This document shows positions 8,012 through 16,736 of a stretch of 64,000 nucleotides of DNA, piece by piece. Position 1 is the first letter of the stretch. Each line of letters starts with the position of its first letter. This DNA comes from Streptomyces yangpuensis (lineage in GTDB: Bacteria; Actinomycetota; Actinomycetes; Streptomycetales; Streptomycetaceae). The translations under genes and the position numbers were made by a program. The DNA lies in contig NZ_LBMK01000003.1 in NCBI RefSeq assembly GCF_001005295.1, positions 136,579-200,578 of the forward strand. Direction: 5' to 3'. The notes beneath the pieces were generated by a model. It made no database searches. It saw nothing but the letters and a program-made list of their open reading frames with translations, and had not been told where the DNA came from.

Positions 8012-8197
8012 AGCACACCCCCGCGTACGAAGGTGCGTGCAGATGATGACACAGGCGCAGGGCCCCTCACCAATCCGGTCCCACGGTACTAGGCGGGACG
8101 GGCCGAGGGCAAAGCCTTAAAGGCCCCGCCGCACGCAACATCGGCGGGCCCCCGTCGTTGGTCAGGCGTATGACCCACGGACGACCTGGAGTGCCCC

Positions 8198-8623
8198 ATG
8201 CTGCGTCTCGCCGCCTTCGCCGTCACCTCGGCCCTGGCCACCGCTGCCGCCGGGCCGCTGCCCCCACTGCCCCTGGGACAGCTGCTGGCGACGCCCGACC
8301 GGCTGACCATGACCATGGCCGACACCGGCAACCGGCAGCTGGACCGGGAGTACACGCTCGAATGCGGCCCCGTCGGCGGTGACCACCCCGAGGCCGAGGG
8401 CGCCTGCGCGCGGCTGGACCAGCTCGCCGGGGAGGGCCGCAACCCCTTCGCGCCCGTCCCCCCGGACCGGATCTGCACCAAGCAGTACGGCGGACCTGCC
8501 ACCGCGCGCATCACCGGAACGTGGAACGGACACAAGGTGAACGCCACCTTCCGCCGGACGGACGGATGCGAAATCAAGCGCTGGGACGACTTGGAACCTC
8601 TGCTTCCGAGTGGGCGTTCCTGA
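8198..8623 (+). CDS. Subtilisin-inhibitor-like (SSI family, I16) secreted protein
   Basis: A 141-residue exported protein. The N-terminus is a short signal peptide (about 1-20). The mature part aligns with Streptomyces subtilisin inhibitors: LTMTMAD first strand, a disulfide pair framing CGPVGGDHPEAEGAC, the reactive-site region ICTKQYGG and the GTWNGHKVNATFRRTDGC core. In SSI the residue two after the reactive-loop Cys is P1; here it is Lys, predicting trypsin-like rather than subtilisin-like targets. The GC-rich tail is shorter than in SSI. CTGGAG lies ahead of ATG 8198. No operon partner is evident. Confidence 0.8.
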   Translation: MLRLAAFAVTSALATAAAGPLPPLPLGQLLATPDRLTMTMADTGNRQLDREYTLECGPVGGDHPEAEGACARLDQLAGEGRNPFAPVPPDRICTKQYGGPATARITGTWNGHKVNATFRRTDGCEIKRWDDLEPLLPSGRS

Positions 8624-8743
8624 CCTGGGAGGATGCCCGGAAGGGGCGTCGTCGGGCGCACATCGGCCACCTCGCCGCGGGCCCGTGGCCTTAGACTCCT
8701 CCCGTGACTTGCCGGTAGTCGTTGGTCAGGGAGGAAGCTCGTC

Positions 8744-11700
8744 GTGAGCAGCAGGCCATCACGAGGCGCTGCTCGCCTCGCAGCAATACTCGACGCCCTT
8801 CCGGACGCGCTGTTGCTCGTCAACGCCAACGGCACGGTCGTCAACGCCAATTCGATCGCGCTCGAGGTCATGGAGAGCCCCGGCACCGGACTGGTCGGCC
8901 GGGGCGTGCTCGACCTCCTGCCCGAGTTCGACTCCAAGCTGATCCCCGGCTCCATGCGCCGGCCCGGCGAGGACGACGGCGGTCGCACCAAACCCAAGCG
9001 GATGGTCGCCCGCCGCACCGACGGCTCCGAGTTCCCCGTCGAGGTCACCAGCGCCCACCTCGACGGCCGCGACGCCTACCGCGAGCCGCAACCCGCCTAC
9101 ACCGGTGACGAGCTGCTGATGCTCGTGGTCCGGGACCTCTCGCAGACTGTCGACACCGAGGCCGAGCTGGCCCGCTCCCAGCGGCAGACCGAGATGATCC
9201 TGCGCGCCGCAGCCGAGGGTGTGGTGGGCACCGACACCGACGGCCGCGTGGTGCTCGTCAATCCTGCGGCCGCCCAGATCCTCGGCTACCGCGCCACCGA
9301 CCTCGGCAACCGCGAACTGCACGGCCTGGTCCAGCACTCCCGCGCCGACGGCTCGCCCTTCCCCTTCGAGGAGTCCCCGCTCGCCGACACCCTGCGCAGC
9401 GGACGCAAGCACCGCGTGCGCGGGCAGGTGCTGTGGAACAAGGCCGGACAGCCGGTCGCCGTCGACCTGACCACCTCCCCCGTACGGGACGGGGAGCAGC
9501 TCGTGGGCGCCGTCATGACCTTCACGGACCGGCGACCCTACGACGCCCTGGCCGCGCGGCACGCGCAGCTGATCGCCGTCCTCGGTGACTCCCTGCGCGG
9601 GCCGCTGGACGAGCTGCGCGGTGAGCTGGCGACGCTGGCGGCCGACGACGCCGGACAGCTGTGGCCGGAGGCCAACCAGCTGCTGCACCACCTGGCCGCC
9701 GGGTACTCGCGGATGACCACCCTGGTGGACAACGTGCTCGGCTTCCAGCGCCTGGACGCCGGCCGCGACAAGCTCGCGAAGAAGAAGGTCCTGATCAACG
9801 GCGTGGTCACGGCCGGTGTCGACGGCGCGGTCGAGCTGATCGGGCCCGGGCGTGCGCAGTTCGCCGTCCACGCGCCGACCATCGAGGCCGAGGTGGACGC
9901 CGAGCGGATCTCGACCGCGCTCGCGCACCTGGTCGCGGACGTCGCCGGGGTGGACGCCACCGGCAAGACCCGTCAGGGCAGCGGCTACAGCGACTCGACG
10001 ATCGTGGTGGCCGCCGCGCAGCGCGGCGATGTCGTACGGATCGAGGTGCGCGGCCCCTACGAGGGCGGCAATCCTGTCCACGAGCCGATCGTCCGGGGCA
10101 TCGTGGCCGCGCACGGCGGCGTACTGCAGACGGTGGAGGTCCCGGGCGCGCCCGGCGGGGCCTACGTGCTGGAACTCCCGCTCGGTGCGGGTGCCGGGAC
10201 GGTAACCCTGCCCGATCCGCCGGAGGAGCCCCCGGCGGGCAACGGGACGGACGGCGCCGGGACGGCCGGGGGTGCCGCCCCCGGCCGGGTCTCCGGCGGC
10301 CGGCGGGGCCGGCGCGGGGTGGACGCCTTCCTGGAGGACGAGACCTCGGAGCCGCAGGCCGCGCAAGGCGGTCAGGGCGGGGGCGCGCTGGCGCTGCCGT
10401 CGGGCCGTCGGCGGGCGGGCGAGGCCGCCCCGCCCCCGGGTCCCGAGCTCGCGCAGTCCCCGGTGAACCCCGCGGGTCTCGGAACCGGGCGCAGGCGCGG
10501 CCGGGCCGGTGACGACAGCGGTGAAGGCGCCCCCGAGGGCCAGGGCGGCCCCGGCCGGCCCGTGCAGCCGCAGGGCACCGCCATGCCCGCGCTCCCGCCC
10601 GTACCCGCGGTGCCCCCGGTTCCGGTGTCCGAGCACCCCGCCGGCCGACGGCGGGCGCTGGCTCCGGCCGGGCCGGCGCAGCCCGGCGGGCCGGTACCGG
10701 CGACGGGGCTCGGCCCGACGCCCGCTCCGGCCCGGCCCATCGCTCCGGAGGGCGGCTTCGCGCTGCCCGCCGGCCCGTCTCCGGTACCTGCCGCTCCTCA
10801 GACTCCCGCGGTGGCCGGCACGTCCGTGGCGGTCTCCGAGGGCGAGGGCGGGCCCGACGGCGAGGCACCGTCCGGGCGGCGTGGCCGCCGGGCGCTGGGC
10901 GCCCCGGGAGCCGAGCCCGAGACGCCGGCCGCTCCGTCCGACGCTCCCGCCGAGAACCCGACCGGGCGGCGGCGCGCTCTGGCCGGTGCCCCCGCGTGGC
11001 CGGCTCCGGCCGCCCGTACCGGTTCCGAGGACGACGGGGCTTCCGGCCAGGTCGCGCTCCCCGGAGCCCGCCAGGCGCAGGACGCACCGGCGCAGGGGCA
11101 GGGGCAGGGGCAGGCCGCGCAGCCGATCAGCGTGCGAGCTCTGGGCACCCTCGGCCAGGGCATCGCCGTCGACCCCGCCGCGGCGGGGCCCGCCACGGGT
11201 TCCGGCTCCGGCCGCCGTCGCCGGCTCGCCGAGCCCGGTGCGCAGGGCCGGGCCTTCGCGATAGGGGCCCCCGAGGCTGGTTCCGACGAGGGTCCCGAGC
11301 CGCTGGACGGCCCGGGTGGTGCGGTCGAGGTCCTCAACCGGCCCGTGCCGCAGCCCGTGGACGACGAACTCCCGCCGGAGCCGCTGGACAACCCGCGCCG
11401 GCTCCTGGTGTGGCCGGCGCCCGACGTGCAGACCCAGCAGGCGCTCAGCGACCGCGGCTACCGCCCGGTGGTCGTGCACTCGCGTGAGGAGGTGGACGCT
11501 CAGATCGCCGCCTTCCCGGCCGCTCTGTTCGTCGACCCGCTGACCGGGCCGATCACCCGGACCGCGCTGCAGTCGCTGCGGCAGGCCGCCGTGGCCGCCG
11601 AGGTGCCCGTACTGGTCACGGCCGGGCTGGGGCACGCCACGCGCGAGGCGGCGTACGGTGCCGATCCGGCCGTGCTGCTGAAGGCGCTGGCACCGCGTGA

Positions 11701-12094
11701 CAGCGAGCAGCACCCCTCGCGGGTCCTGCTGATCGAGGAGCACGACGAGATCGCGACCGCGCTGACCGCGGCCCTGGAGCGGCGCGGGATGCAGGTCGCC
11801 CGGGCGGGCGCGGACACCGACGCCGTGGAGCTGGCGACGCGGATGCGGCCCAACCTGGTAGTCATGGACCTCATGCAGGTCCGCCGTCGGCGGGCCGGGA
11901 TCGTGGACTGGCTGCGGGCGAACGGACAGCTGAACCGCACTCCGCTGGTGGTCTACACGGCGACCGGCATCGATCCGGCCGAACTGCCGCGGCTGGCCTC
12001 GGGCGAGAGCGTGCTCTTCCTCGCCGAGCGGGCCACGACGACGGACGTCCAGGGTCGCATCGTGGACCTGCTCGCCAAGATCGGCACCAACTAG
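8744..12094 (+). CDS. Large PAS / degenerate histidine-kinase / receiver protein with Arg-rich disordered linker
   Basis: 1116 residues. Two PAS domains (about 10-110 and 146-264) are followed by a HisKA/HATPase-like region (265-480) in which the H-box reads LGDSLRGPLDEL with no phospho-acceptor His, and the ATP-binding G boxes are not recognisable. Residues about 482-884 are a Pro/Ala/Gly-rich, probably disordered linker containing seven GRR(G)RR/GRRR motifs, several as GRRRALA. The C-terminus holds two receiver-like folds (885-985 and 991-1116). The last keeps the phospho-acceptor position (VVMDLMQ) but reads LFLAERA where the conserved Lys-Pro is expected. It is probably a scaffold or ligand sensor rather than a kinase. 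GTG 8744 follows GGAGGAAGC. The gene is followed 13 bp later by the monooxygenase-like gene. Confidence 0.8.
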   Translation: MSSRPSRGAARLAAILDALPDALLLVNANGTVVNANSIALEVMESPGTGLVGRGVLDLLPEFDSKLIPGSMRRPGEDDGGRTKPKRMVARRTDGSEFPVEVTSAHLDGRDAYREPQPAYTGDELLMLVVRDLSQTVDTEAELARSQRQTEMILRAAAEGVVGTDTDGRVVLVNPAAAQILGYRATDLGNRELHGLVQHSRADGSPFPFEESPLADTLRSGRKHRVRGQVLWNKAGQPVAVDLTTSPVRDGEQLVGAVMTFTDRRPYDALAARHAQLIAVLGDSLRGPLDELRGELATLAADDAGQLWPEANQLLHHLAAGYSRMTTLVDNVLGFQRLDAGRDKLAKKKVLINGVVTAGVDGAVELIGPGRAQFAVHAPTIEAEVDAERISTALAHLVADVAGVDATGKTRQGSGYSDSTIVVAAAQRGDVVRIEVRGPYEGGNPVHEPIVRGIVAAHGGVLQTVEVPGAPGGAYVLELPLGAGAGTVTLPDPPEEPPAGNGTDGAGTAGGAAPGRVSGGRRGRRGVDAFLEDETSEPQAAQGGQGGGALALPSGRRRAGEAAPPPGPELAQSPVNPAGLGTGRRRGRAGDDSGEGAPEGQGGPGRPVQPQGTAMPALPPVPAVPPVPVSEHPAGRRRALAPAGPAQPGGPVPATGLGPTPAPARPIAPEGGFALPAGPSPVPAAPQTPAVAGTSVAVSEGEGGPDGEAPSGRRGRRALGAPGAEPETPAAPSDAPAENPTGRRRALAGAPAWPAPAARTGSEDDGASGQVALPGARQAQDAPAQGQGQGQAAQPISVRALGTLGQGIAVDPAAAGPATGSGSGRRRRLAEPGAQGRAFAIGAPEAGSDEGPEPLDGPGGAVEVLNRPVPQPVDDELPPEPLDNPRRLLVWPAPDVQTQQALSDRGYRPVVVHSREEVDAQIAAFPAALFVDPLTGPITRTALQSLRQAAVAAEVPVLVTAGLGHATREAAYGADPAVLLKALAPRDSEQHPSRVLLIEEHDEIATALTAALERRGMQVARAGADTDAVELATRMRPNLVVMDLMQVRRRRAGIVDWLRANGQLNRTPLVVYTATGIDPAELPRLASGESVLFLAERATTTDVQGRIVDLLAKIGTN

Positions 12095-12107
12095 CGATCC
12101 TGGCCCG

Positions 12108-12683
12108 ATGGCCACCATCAACACGACCGAGCACACCGTCCCCGCCGACAACGGGGAGGTGAACCTGCTCATCGCGCGACAGGTGGAACCGGGGCACGAG
12201 GAGACGTTCGAGGCCTGGGCCCACGGGATCCTGGAGACGGCCGCCGGTTTTCCGGACCACCTGGGCTACGGGCTGTTCCGCCCTGCGACGGAGGGCGGGC
12301 CGTGGTTCCTGGTTCACCGCTTCCGCAACCAGGCCGCTTTCCAGCGCTGGCAGGACTCCCCGGAGCGGGCCCAGTGGTTCTCCAACTGCCTGGGCCACCA
12401 CCACACGGAGATAGCCCGGCGGGAACTGCAGGGCATGGAGACCTGGTTCGCCAAGCCGGGTACGACCCGGCCCGCGCCGCCGCGGTGGAAGATGGCGATC
12501 AGCTCGGGGCTGGCCATCTTCCCGATCTCGCTCGTCGGCAACGCGGTGCTCGGGCCGTACCTGGTGGATCTGCACTTCGTGCTGCGAACGGCCGCCTTCG
12601 CCGTAGTCTTCAGCACGCTGATGACCTACGTGGCCATGCCCGCCGTCAGCAGGCTGCTGCGGCCATGGCTCACGCGGGGCTAG
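12108..12683 (+). CDS. Antibiotic-biosynthesis-monooxygenase (ABM) domain protein with membrane tail
   Basis: A 191-residue protein. Residues about 15-115 form a ferredoxin-like ABM domain (NLLIARQVEPGHEETFEAWA, then FLVHRFRNQAAFQRWQDSPER), a fold found in small cofactor-free monooxygenases and heme-handling proteins. Two hydrophobic helices (about 125-150 and 160-180) anchor the C-terminus. This ABM plus two-helix architecture recurs in uncharacterised actinobacterial proteins. It starts 13 bp after the PAS/receiver gene and may share its transcript. Its stop lies 22 bp from the convergent acyl-CoA ligase. The substrate is unknown. Confidence 0.75.
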   Translation: MATINTTEHTVPADNGEVNLLIARQVEPGHEETFEAWAHGILETAAGFPDHLGYGLFRPATEGGPWFLVHRFRNQAAFQRWQDSPERAQWFSNCLGHHHTEIARRELQGMETWFAKPGTTRPAPPRWKMAISSGLAIFPISLVGNAVLGPYLVDLHFVLRTAAFAVVFSTLMTYVAMPAVSRLLRPWLTRG

Positions 12684-12705
12684 CCACCCGTCGGGGCGGG
12701 CGACA

Positions 12706-14355
12706 TCAGGCGATCTTGGTGACTTCCAGTGCGCCGTCCGCGTACTGCTGCCGGATCACCTTCTTGTCGAACTTGCCGACGCTGGTCTTCGGGACGGCGT
12801 CGATGATCGTCCAGCGCTCCGGCAGCTGCCACTTGGCGATCGACTGCGAGAGGAACTCGCGCAGCCCCGCGTAGTCCACGGTGGCACCGGGCTTGAGGAC
12901 GACCGTCGCCAGCGGCCGCTCGCCCCACTTCTCGTCGGGAACGGCGACCACCGCGGCCTCGGCGACCTCGGGGTGCGCCATGAGGGCGTTCTCCAGATCG
13001 ACGCTGGAGATCCACTCACCGCCGGACTTGATGACGTCCTTGGCACGGTCGGTGAGGGTGAGGTAGCCATCGGGGCTGATGACGCCGACGTCGCCGGTCT
13101 TGAGCCAGCCGTCGGCGCTGAACTTGTCCTCGGGCCGGAAGGGTTCGCCGGAGGCACCGCCGTAGTAGGCGTCCGCGATCCAGTTGCCGCGCACTTCGAG
13201 CTCGCCGGCCGACGCCCCGTCCCAGGGCAGCAGATCACCGCCGGGGCCGACGAGACGGGCCTCCACACCGGCGGGGAAGCGGCCCTGCGTGATCCGGTAG
13301 GGCCACTCCTCCTCGGCGCTCAGACCGGCCGGCGGGTGCGCCATCGTGCCCAGCGGGGAGGTCTCCGTCATGCCCCAGGCGTGGCAGACGCGCACGCCGA
13401 GCTTGTCGTAGGCCTCCATCAGGGAGGGCGGACAGGCCGCGCCGCCGATGGTGACCTGCTTCATCGAGGTCAGGTCGCGCGGGTTGGCGGTGACCTCGGC
13501 GAGCAGCCCCTGCCAGATGGTGGGGACGGCCGCGGCATGCGAGGGCTTCTCCCGCTCGATCATCTCGGCGAGCGGGGCGGGCTGCAGGAAGCGGTCCGGC
13601 ATCAGCATGTTGATGCCGGTCATGAAGGTGGCGTGCGGCAGGCCCCAGGCGTTCACGTGGAACTGCGGAACCACCACGAGGGTGGTGTCCTGGTCGGTCA
13701 GACCCATCGACTCGGCCATGTTGACCTGCATGGAGTGCAGGTAGAGCGAGCGGTGGGAGTAGACGACGCCCTTCGGGTCCCCGGTGGTGCCGGAGGTGTA
13801 GCACATCGCGGCCGCCTGGCGCTCGTCCAGCTCGGGCCAGTCGTAGTTGTCGGAGCGGCCTTCGAGGAGCTCCTCGTACTCGTGCACGCGCACGTTCAGA
13901 CCGTCCAGCACGGAGCGGTCGCCGATGCCGGCCACGACGACGTGCTCGATGGTCGGCAGGTGCGGCAGCAGCGGCGCGAGCAGGGGCAGCAGCGTGCCGT
14001 TGACCAGGACCACCCGGTCGGCGGCGTGGTTGACGATGAAGACCAGCTGCTCCGGGGGAAGCCGCAGGTTCAGGGTGTGCAGGACCGCGCCCATGGAGGG
14101 GATCGCGAAGTACGCCTCGACGTGTTCGGCGTTGTTCCACATCAGGGTGGCGACCCGGTCGTCCTGCTGCACTCCGAGCTCGTCGCGCAGGGCGCCGGCG
14201 AGGCGGGTGGCGCGGAGGCCGATCTCGGCGAAACTGCGGCGATGCGGCTCTGCCTCCCCGGTCCAGGTCGTGACCTGGGACTTTCCGTGGATCGTCATCC
14301 CGTGACGGAGTATGCGGGTGACGAGGAGCGGTACGTCCTGCATGGTGCTGAGCAA
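12706..14355 (-). CDS. Acyl-CoA synthetase / AMP-dependent ligase (long- or medium-chain fatty acid type)
   Basis: A 549-residue ANL-superfamily enzyme that adenylates a carboxylic acid and transfers it to CoA. The AMP-binding P-loop is [12 protein letters not shown] (near residue 187). The A5 region reads [10 protein letters not shown] (near 330), followed by [11 protein letters not shown] (near 418) and the hinge [15 protein letters not shown]. The catalytic Lys of the C-terminal domain is in [10 protein letters not shown] (near 530). TTG 14355 is preceded by GGGAGGA at 4 bp and is preferred to the in-frame ATG four codons later, whose spacing to that site would be too long. Two parS sites lie upstream. 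A role feeding acyl-CoA to the operon at 15190-19883 is possible but unproven. Confidence 0.9.
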   Translation of the reverse strand: MLSTMQDVPLLVTRILRHGMTIHGKSQVTTWTGEAEPHRRSFAEIGLRATRLAGALRDELGVQQDDRVATLMWNNAEHVEAYFAIPSMGAVLHTLNLRLPPEQLVFIVNHAADRVVLVNGTLLPLLAPLLPHLPTIEHVVVAGIGDRSVLDGLNVRVHEYEELLEGRSDNYDWPELDERQAAAMCYTSGTTGDPKGVVYSHRSLYLHSMQVNMAESMGLTDQDTTLVVVPQFHVNAWGLPHATFMTGINMLMPDRFLQPAPLAEMIEREKPSHAAAVPTIWQGLLAEVTANPRDLTSMKQVTIGGAACPPSLMEAYDKLGVRVCHAWGMTETSPLGTMAHPPAGLSAEEEWPYRITQGRFPAGVEARLVGPGGDLLPWDGASAGELEVRGNWIADAYYGGASGEPFRPEDKFSADGWLKTGDVGVISPDGYLTLTDRAKDVIKSGGEWISSVDLENALMAHPEVAEAAVVAVPDEKWGERPLATVVLKPGATVDYAGLREFLSQSIAKWQLPERWTIIDAVPKTSVGKFDKKVIRQQYADGALEVTKIA

Positions 14356-14461
14356 AGCGTCCTCCCGGTGAGCGCTGCGGCGCTGCGGCGGCTACGGATG
14401 CAGCAGATTCTGCGCACGTACCAGTCGGTCTGTCACTACCCGAGGGTAGAAACCGCTTCGT

Positions 14462-14475
14462 GTTTCACGTGAAAC
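14462..14475. promoter_or_regulatory. parS site 1 (ParB binding)
   Basis: An exact 14-bp palindrome GTTTCACGTGAAAC, the Streptomyces parS core, in the gap between the acyl-CoA ligase start and the sigma factor stop. ParB loads here for chromosome segregation during sporulation. It pairs with the next site 33 bp away. Confidence 0.95.
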
Positions 14476-14494
14476 ATCCTCGAAACATCCTCTG

Positions 14495-14508
14495 GTTTCA
14501 CGTGAAAC
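14495..14508. promoter_or_regulatory. parS site 2 (ParB binding)
   Basis: A second exact GTTTCACGTGAAAC, centre-to-centre 33 bp from site 1, about three helical turns. The half-repeat GAAACATCCTC between them (14481-14491) copies the flank of site 1. Confidence 0.95.
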
Positions 14509-14518
14509 ATCGCCCGCC

Positions 14519-15052
14519 TCAGCGGACCGGGGTGAGCTCCGGGTCCTCGCGGAGCTTGCCGAGCGCGCGGGAGACGGCGCTCTTGACCGTGCCCACCGAG
14601 ACCCCCAGCAGCTCGGCGGTCTGCACCTCGCTCATGTCCTCGTAGTAGCGCAGGACGACCATGGCCCGCTGCCGGTCGGGCAGCCGGGTCACCGCACGCC
14701 ACATCGCGTCGCGCAGCGCCTGGGCCTCTGCGGGGTCGGAGGAGGGTGCCTCCTCGGTCTCCGGGAGCTCGTCGCACACGAACTCGTCGACCCTGCGCTT
14801 GCGCCACTGGGAGGTGCGGGTGTTGACCAGGGTCCGCCGGACGTAGCCGTCCAGGGCACGGTGGTCCTCGATGCGGTCCCAGGCCACGTACGTCTTGGTG
14901 AGGGCTGTCTGCAGCAGGTCCTCGGCATCGCACGGGTTGGCGGTGAGGGAGCGCGCGGTGCGCAACAGGACCGTGCCGCGGGTCCGGACGTACGCCGAGA
15001 ACGACGGGTACGGCGTCGGGTTCGAGGCGAGCGTGCACACAGGCGGGGTCAT
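14519..15052 (-). CDS. ECF RNA polymerase sigma factor, SigE-family type
   Basis: A 177-residue group 4 sigma factor. Region 2 covers about residues 20-90 (ANPCDAEDLLQTALTKTYVAWDRI, the -10 recognition and core-binding part). An acidic linker (PETEEAPSSDPAEAQ) leads to region 4 (about 115-170, LPDRQRAMVVLRYYEDMSEVQTAELL with the helix-turn-helix GVSVGTVKSAVSRAL). No anti-sigma gene is adjacent, so its control is not evident. It is transcribed toward the parS pair. Confidence 0.88.
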   Translation of the reverse strand: MTPPVCTLASNPTPYPSFSAYVRTRGTVLLRTARSLTANPCDAEDLLQTALTKTYVAWDRIEDHRALDGYVRRTLVNTRTSQWRKRRVDEFVCDELPETEEAPSSDPAEAQALRDAMWRAVTRLPDRQRAMVVLRYYEDMSEVQTAELLGVSVGTVKSAVSRALGKLREDPELTPVR

Positions 15053-15189
15053 GTCTCCACGCTAGGAGCGCCCGTCGGCCATGGAATCGCCCGCAGGTGC
15101 CGATGGGGGATCCACCTCAGGTTGTAGGAGTAGGGCCACCCCCACCGCCTGAAGGTGGAGGGGGCGGGGCCTGGGCAAGGACCGGGGTC

Positions 15190-16356
15190 TCAGCCGTCGG
15201 CACCGAGGATCAGCCCGGACGTCGGCACCCCGGTGCCGGCCGTGACGAGTGCGTGCGAGGCCCCGGCCACCTGGTTGACGGAGGTGCCGCGCAGCTGGCG
15301 GACGGCTTCGGCGATGCCGTTCATGCCGTGCAGGTACGCCTCTCCGAGCTGCCCGCCGTGGGTGTTGAGCGGGAGCGCGTCCGCGGCCACGAAGTCGGCG
15401 GCCTCGCCCGGCTTGCAGAAGCCGAACTCCTCCAACTGCATCAGCACGAAGGGCGTGAAGTGGTCGTAGAGGATGCCGACGTCGATGTCGGAGGGCCGCA
15501 GCCCGCTGGTGCGCCACAGCTGGCGCGCGACCACATCCATCTCCGGCAGGCCGGTCAGGTCGTCGCGGTAGAAGGAGGTCATACCCTCCTGGCGGCGTCC
15601 CGCGCCCTGCGCCGCCGCGGTGATCACGGCGGGGGCGTGTCGCAGGGCGCGGGCCCGTTCGGTCGTGGTGACGACGAGGGCCTGGCCGCCGTCGGTCTCC
15701 TGGCAGCAGTCCAGCAGTCGCAGCGGTTCAACGATCCAGCGCGAGGCGGCGTGGTCGGCGAGGGTGATCGGCTTGCCGTGGAAGTAGGCGGCCGGGTTGT
15801 TCGCGGCGTGCCGGCGGTCGGTGACCGCCACGTGCCCGAAGGCTTCGGGGGTGAGGTGGTAGGCGTGCAGGTAGCGCTGGGCTGCCATGGCCACCCAGGA
15901 GGCGGGGGTGAGCAGCCCCCAGGGCAGTGACCAGCCCAGCGCCGCGCCCTCTGCCGAGGGCTCGCGCTGCTGGACGCCGGAGCCGAAGCGGCGTCCGGAG
16001 CGCTCGTTGAACGCGCGGTAGCAGACGACGACCTCCGCGACTCCGGTGGCGACGGCGAGGGCGGCCTGCTGAACGGTGGCGCAGGCGGCGCCCCCGCCGT
16101 AGTGGATGCGGGAGAAGAAAGACAGCTCCCCGATGCCCGCCGCCTGCGCGACGGTGATCTCGGGGCTGGTGTCCATGGTGAAGGTGACCATGCCGTCGAC
16201 GTCGGCGGGGGTGAGCCCGGCGTCGTCGAGGGCCGCGTGCACGGCTTCGACGGCGAGCTTGAGCTCGCTGCGGCCGGAGTCCTTGGAGAACTCGGTCGCG
16301 CCGATGCCTGCGATCGCGGCCCGGCCGCCGAGCTGGTCCCGGCTGCGGACGCTCAT
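15190..16356 (-). CDS. Ltp2-like thiolase-fold lipid-transfer protein / aldolase
   Basis: A 388-residue protein of the SCP-x/Ltp thiolase-like family. N-terminal AIAGIGATEFSKDSGRS and IHYGGGAACATVQQAALAV are family signatures; the C-terminus reads NTHGGQLGEAYLHGMNG. In mycobacteria, Ltp2 with its DUF35 partner performs the retro-aldol step that releases the last side-chain unit of steroid CoA thioesters. Here it is the last gene of a five-gene operon whose other members match that pathway, and its ATG overlaps the upstream MaoC stop by 4 bp. The partner DUF35 domain is in the 17785-18735 product. Pathway assignment rests on family and context. Confidence 0.82.
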   Translation of the reverse strand: MSVRSRDQLGGRAAIAGIGATEFSKDSGRSELKLAVEAVHAALDDAGLTPADVDGMVTFTMDTSPEITVAQAAGIGELSFFSRIHYGGGAACATVQQAALAVATGVAEVVVCYRAFNERSGRRFGSGVQQREPSAEGAALGWSLPWGLLTPASWVAMAAQRYLHAYHLTPEAFGHVAVTDRRHAANNPAAYFHGKPITLADHAASRWIVEPLRLLDCCQETDGGQALVVTTTERARALRHAPAVITAAAQGAGRRQEGMTSFYRDDLTGLPEMDVVARQLWRTSGLRPSDIDVGILYDHFTPFVLMQLEEFGFCKPGEAADFVAADALPLNTHGGQLGEAYLHGMNGIAEAVRQLRGTSVNQVAGASHALVTAGTGVPTSGLILGADG

Positions 16357-16736
16357 GCCGCCACCTCCGCGACGACCGTTCCCGACACGTGGTGGCCGAT
16401 GCCGTTGGCTCCGACGACCCGGATCTCGACACTGCTGCCGAGCACGGCGGTGACGGTGCCGGTGAGGGTCATCGTGTCCCCCGGATAGTTGGGGGCGCCG
16501 AGGCGGATGGCCACCTTGCGCAGCACGGCCCGGGGCCCGAGGTGGTCGGTGACGTAGCGGCCGACAAGACCGTTGGTGGTCAGGATGTTCATGAAGATGT
16601 CCGGGGAGCCCTTCTTCCGTGCGAGCGCCGCGTCGTGATGCACGTCCTGGTAGTCGCGGGAGGCGATCGCGCCCGCGACGATCAGCGTGCGGGTGACCGC
16701 GATCTCCAGCGGCGGCAGCGTGTCGCCGACGTTCAT
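16353..16736 (-). CDS. MaoC-like hydratase, ChsH1-type
   Basis: A 127-residue single hot-dog domain with the hydratase signature ASRDYQDVHHDAALARKKGSPDIFMN, carrying the Asp and His of the R-hydratase motif. Enzymes of this size (ChsH1) combine with a DUF35-bearing MaoC subunit (ChsH2) to hydrate the enoyl-CoA of a steroid side chain. ATG 16736 overlaps the preceding dehydrogenase stop by 4 bp and its stop overlaps the Ltp2-like start by 4 bp. Confidence 0.85.
   Translation of the reverse strand: MNVGDTLPPLEIAVTRTLIVAGAIASRDYQDVHHDAALARKKGSPDIFMNILTTNGLVGRYVTDHLGPRAVLRKVAIRLGAPNYPGDTMTLTGTVTAVLGSSVEIRVVGANGIGHHVSGTVVAEVAA

Noticed and set aside
10190..11390. GC-rich repetitive DNA as a tandem repeat or recombination hotspot
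   Set aside because: The repetition reflects Pro/Ala/Gly and GRRR codons of the linker; no DNA unit repeats at constant length.
8759..12172. A 1137-codon antisense open frame opposite the PAS/receiver gene
   Set aside because: It is an artefact of high GC at codon position 3 on the other strand; the translation is Arg/Gly/His/Gln-rich with no domain and no ribosome site, while the plus strand encodes clear PAS and receiver motifs.
14436..15038. A minus-strand protein reading through the parS pair as FHVK peptides
   Set aside because: It is out of frame with the clear ECF sigma factor occupying the same DNA; the parS pair is intergenic.
15130..15180. A terminator for the igr-like operon
   Set aside because: There is a GC-rich imperfect hairpin, but pairing is weak and ambiguous, so it is not listed as a feature.
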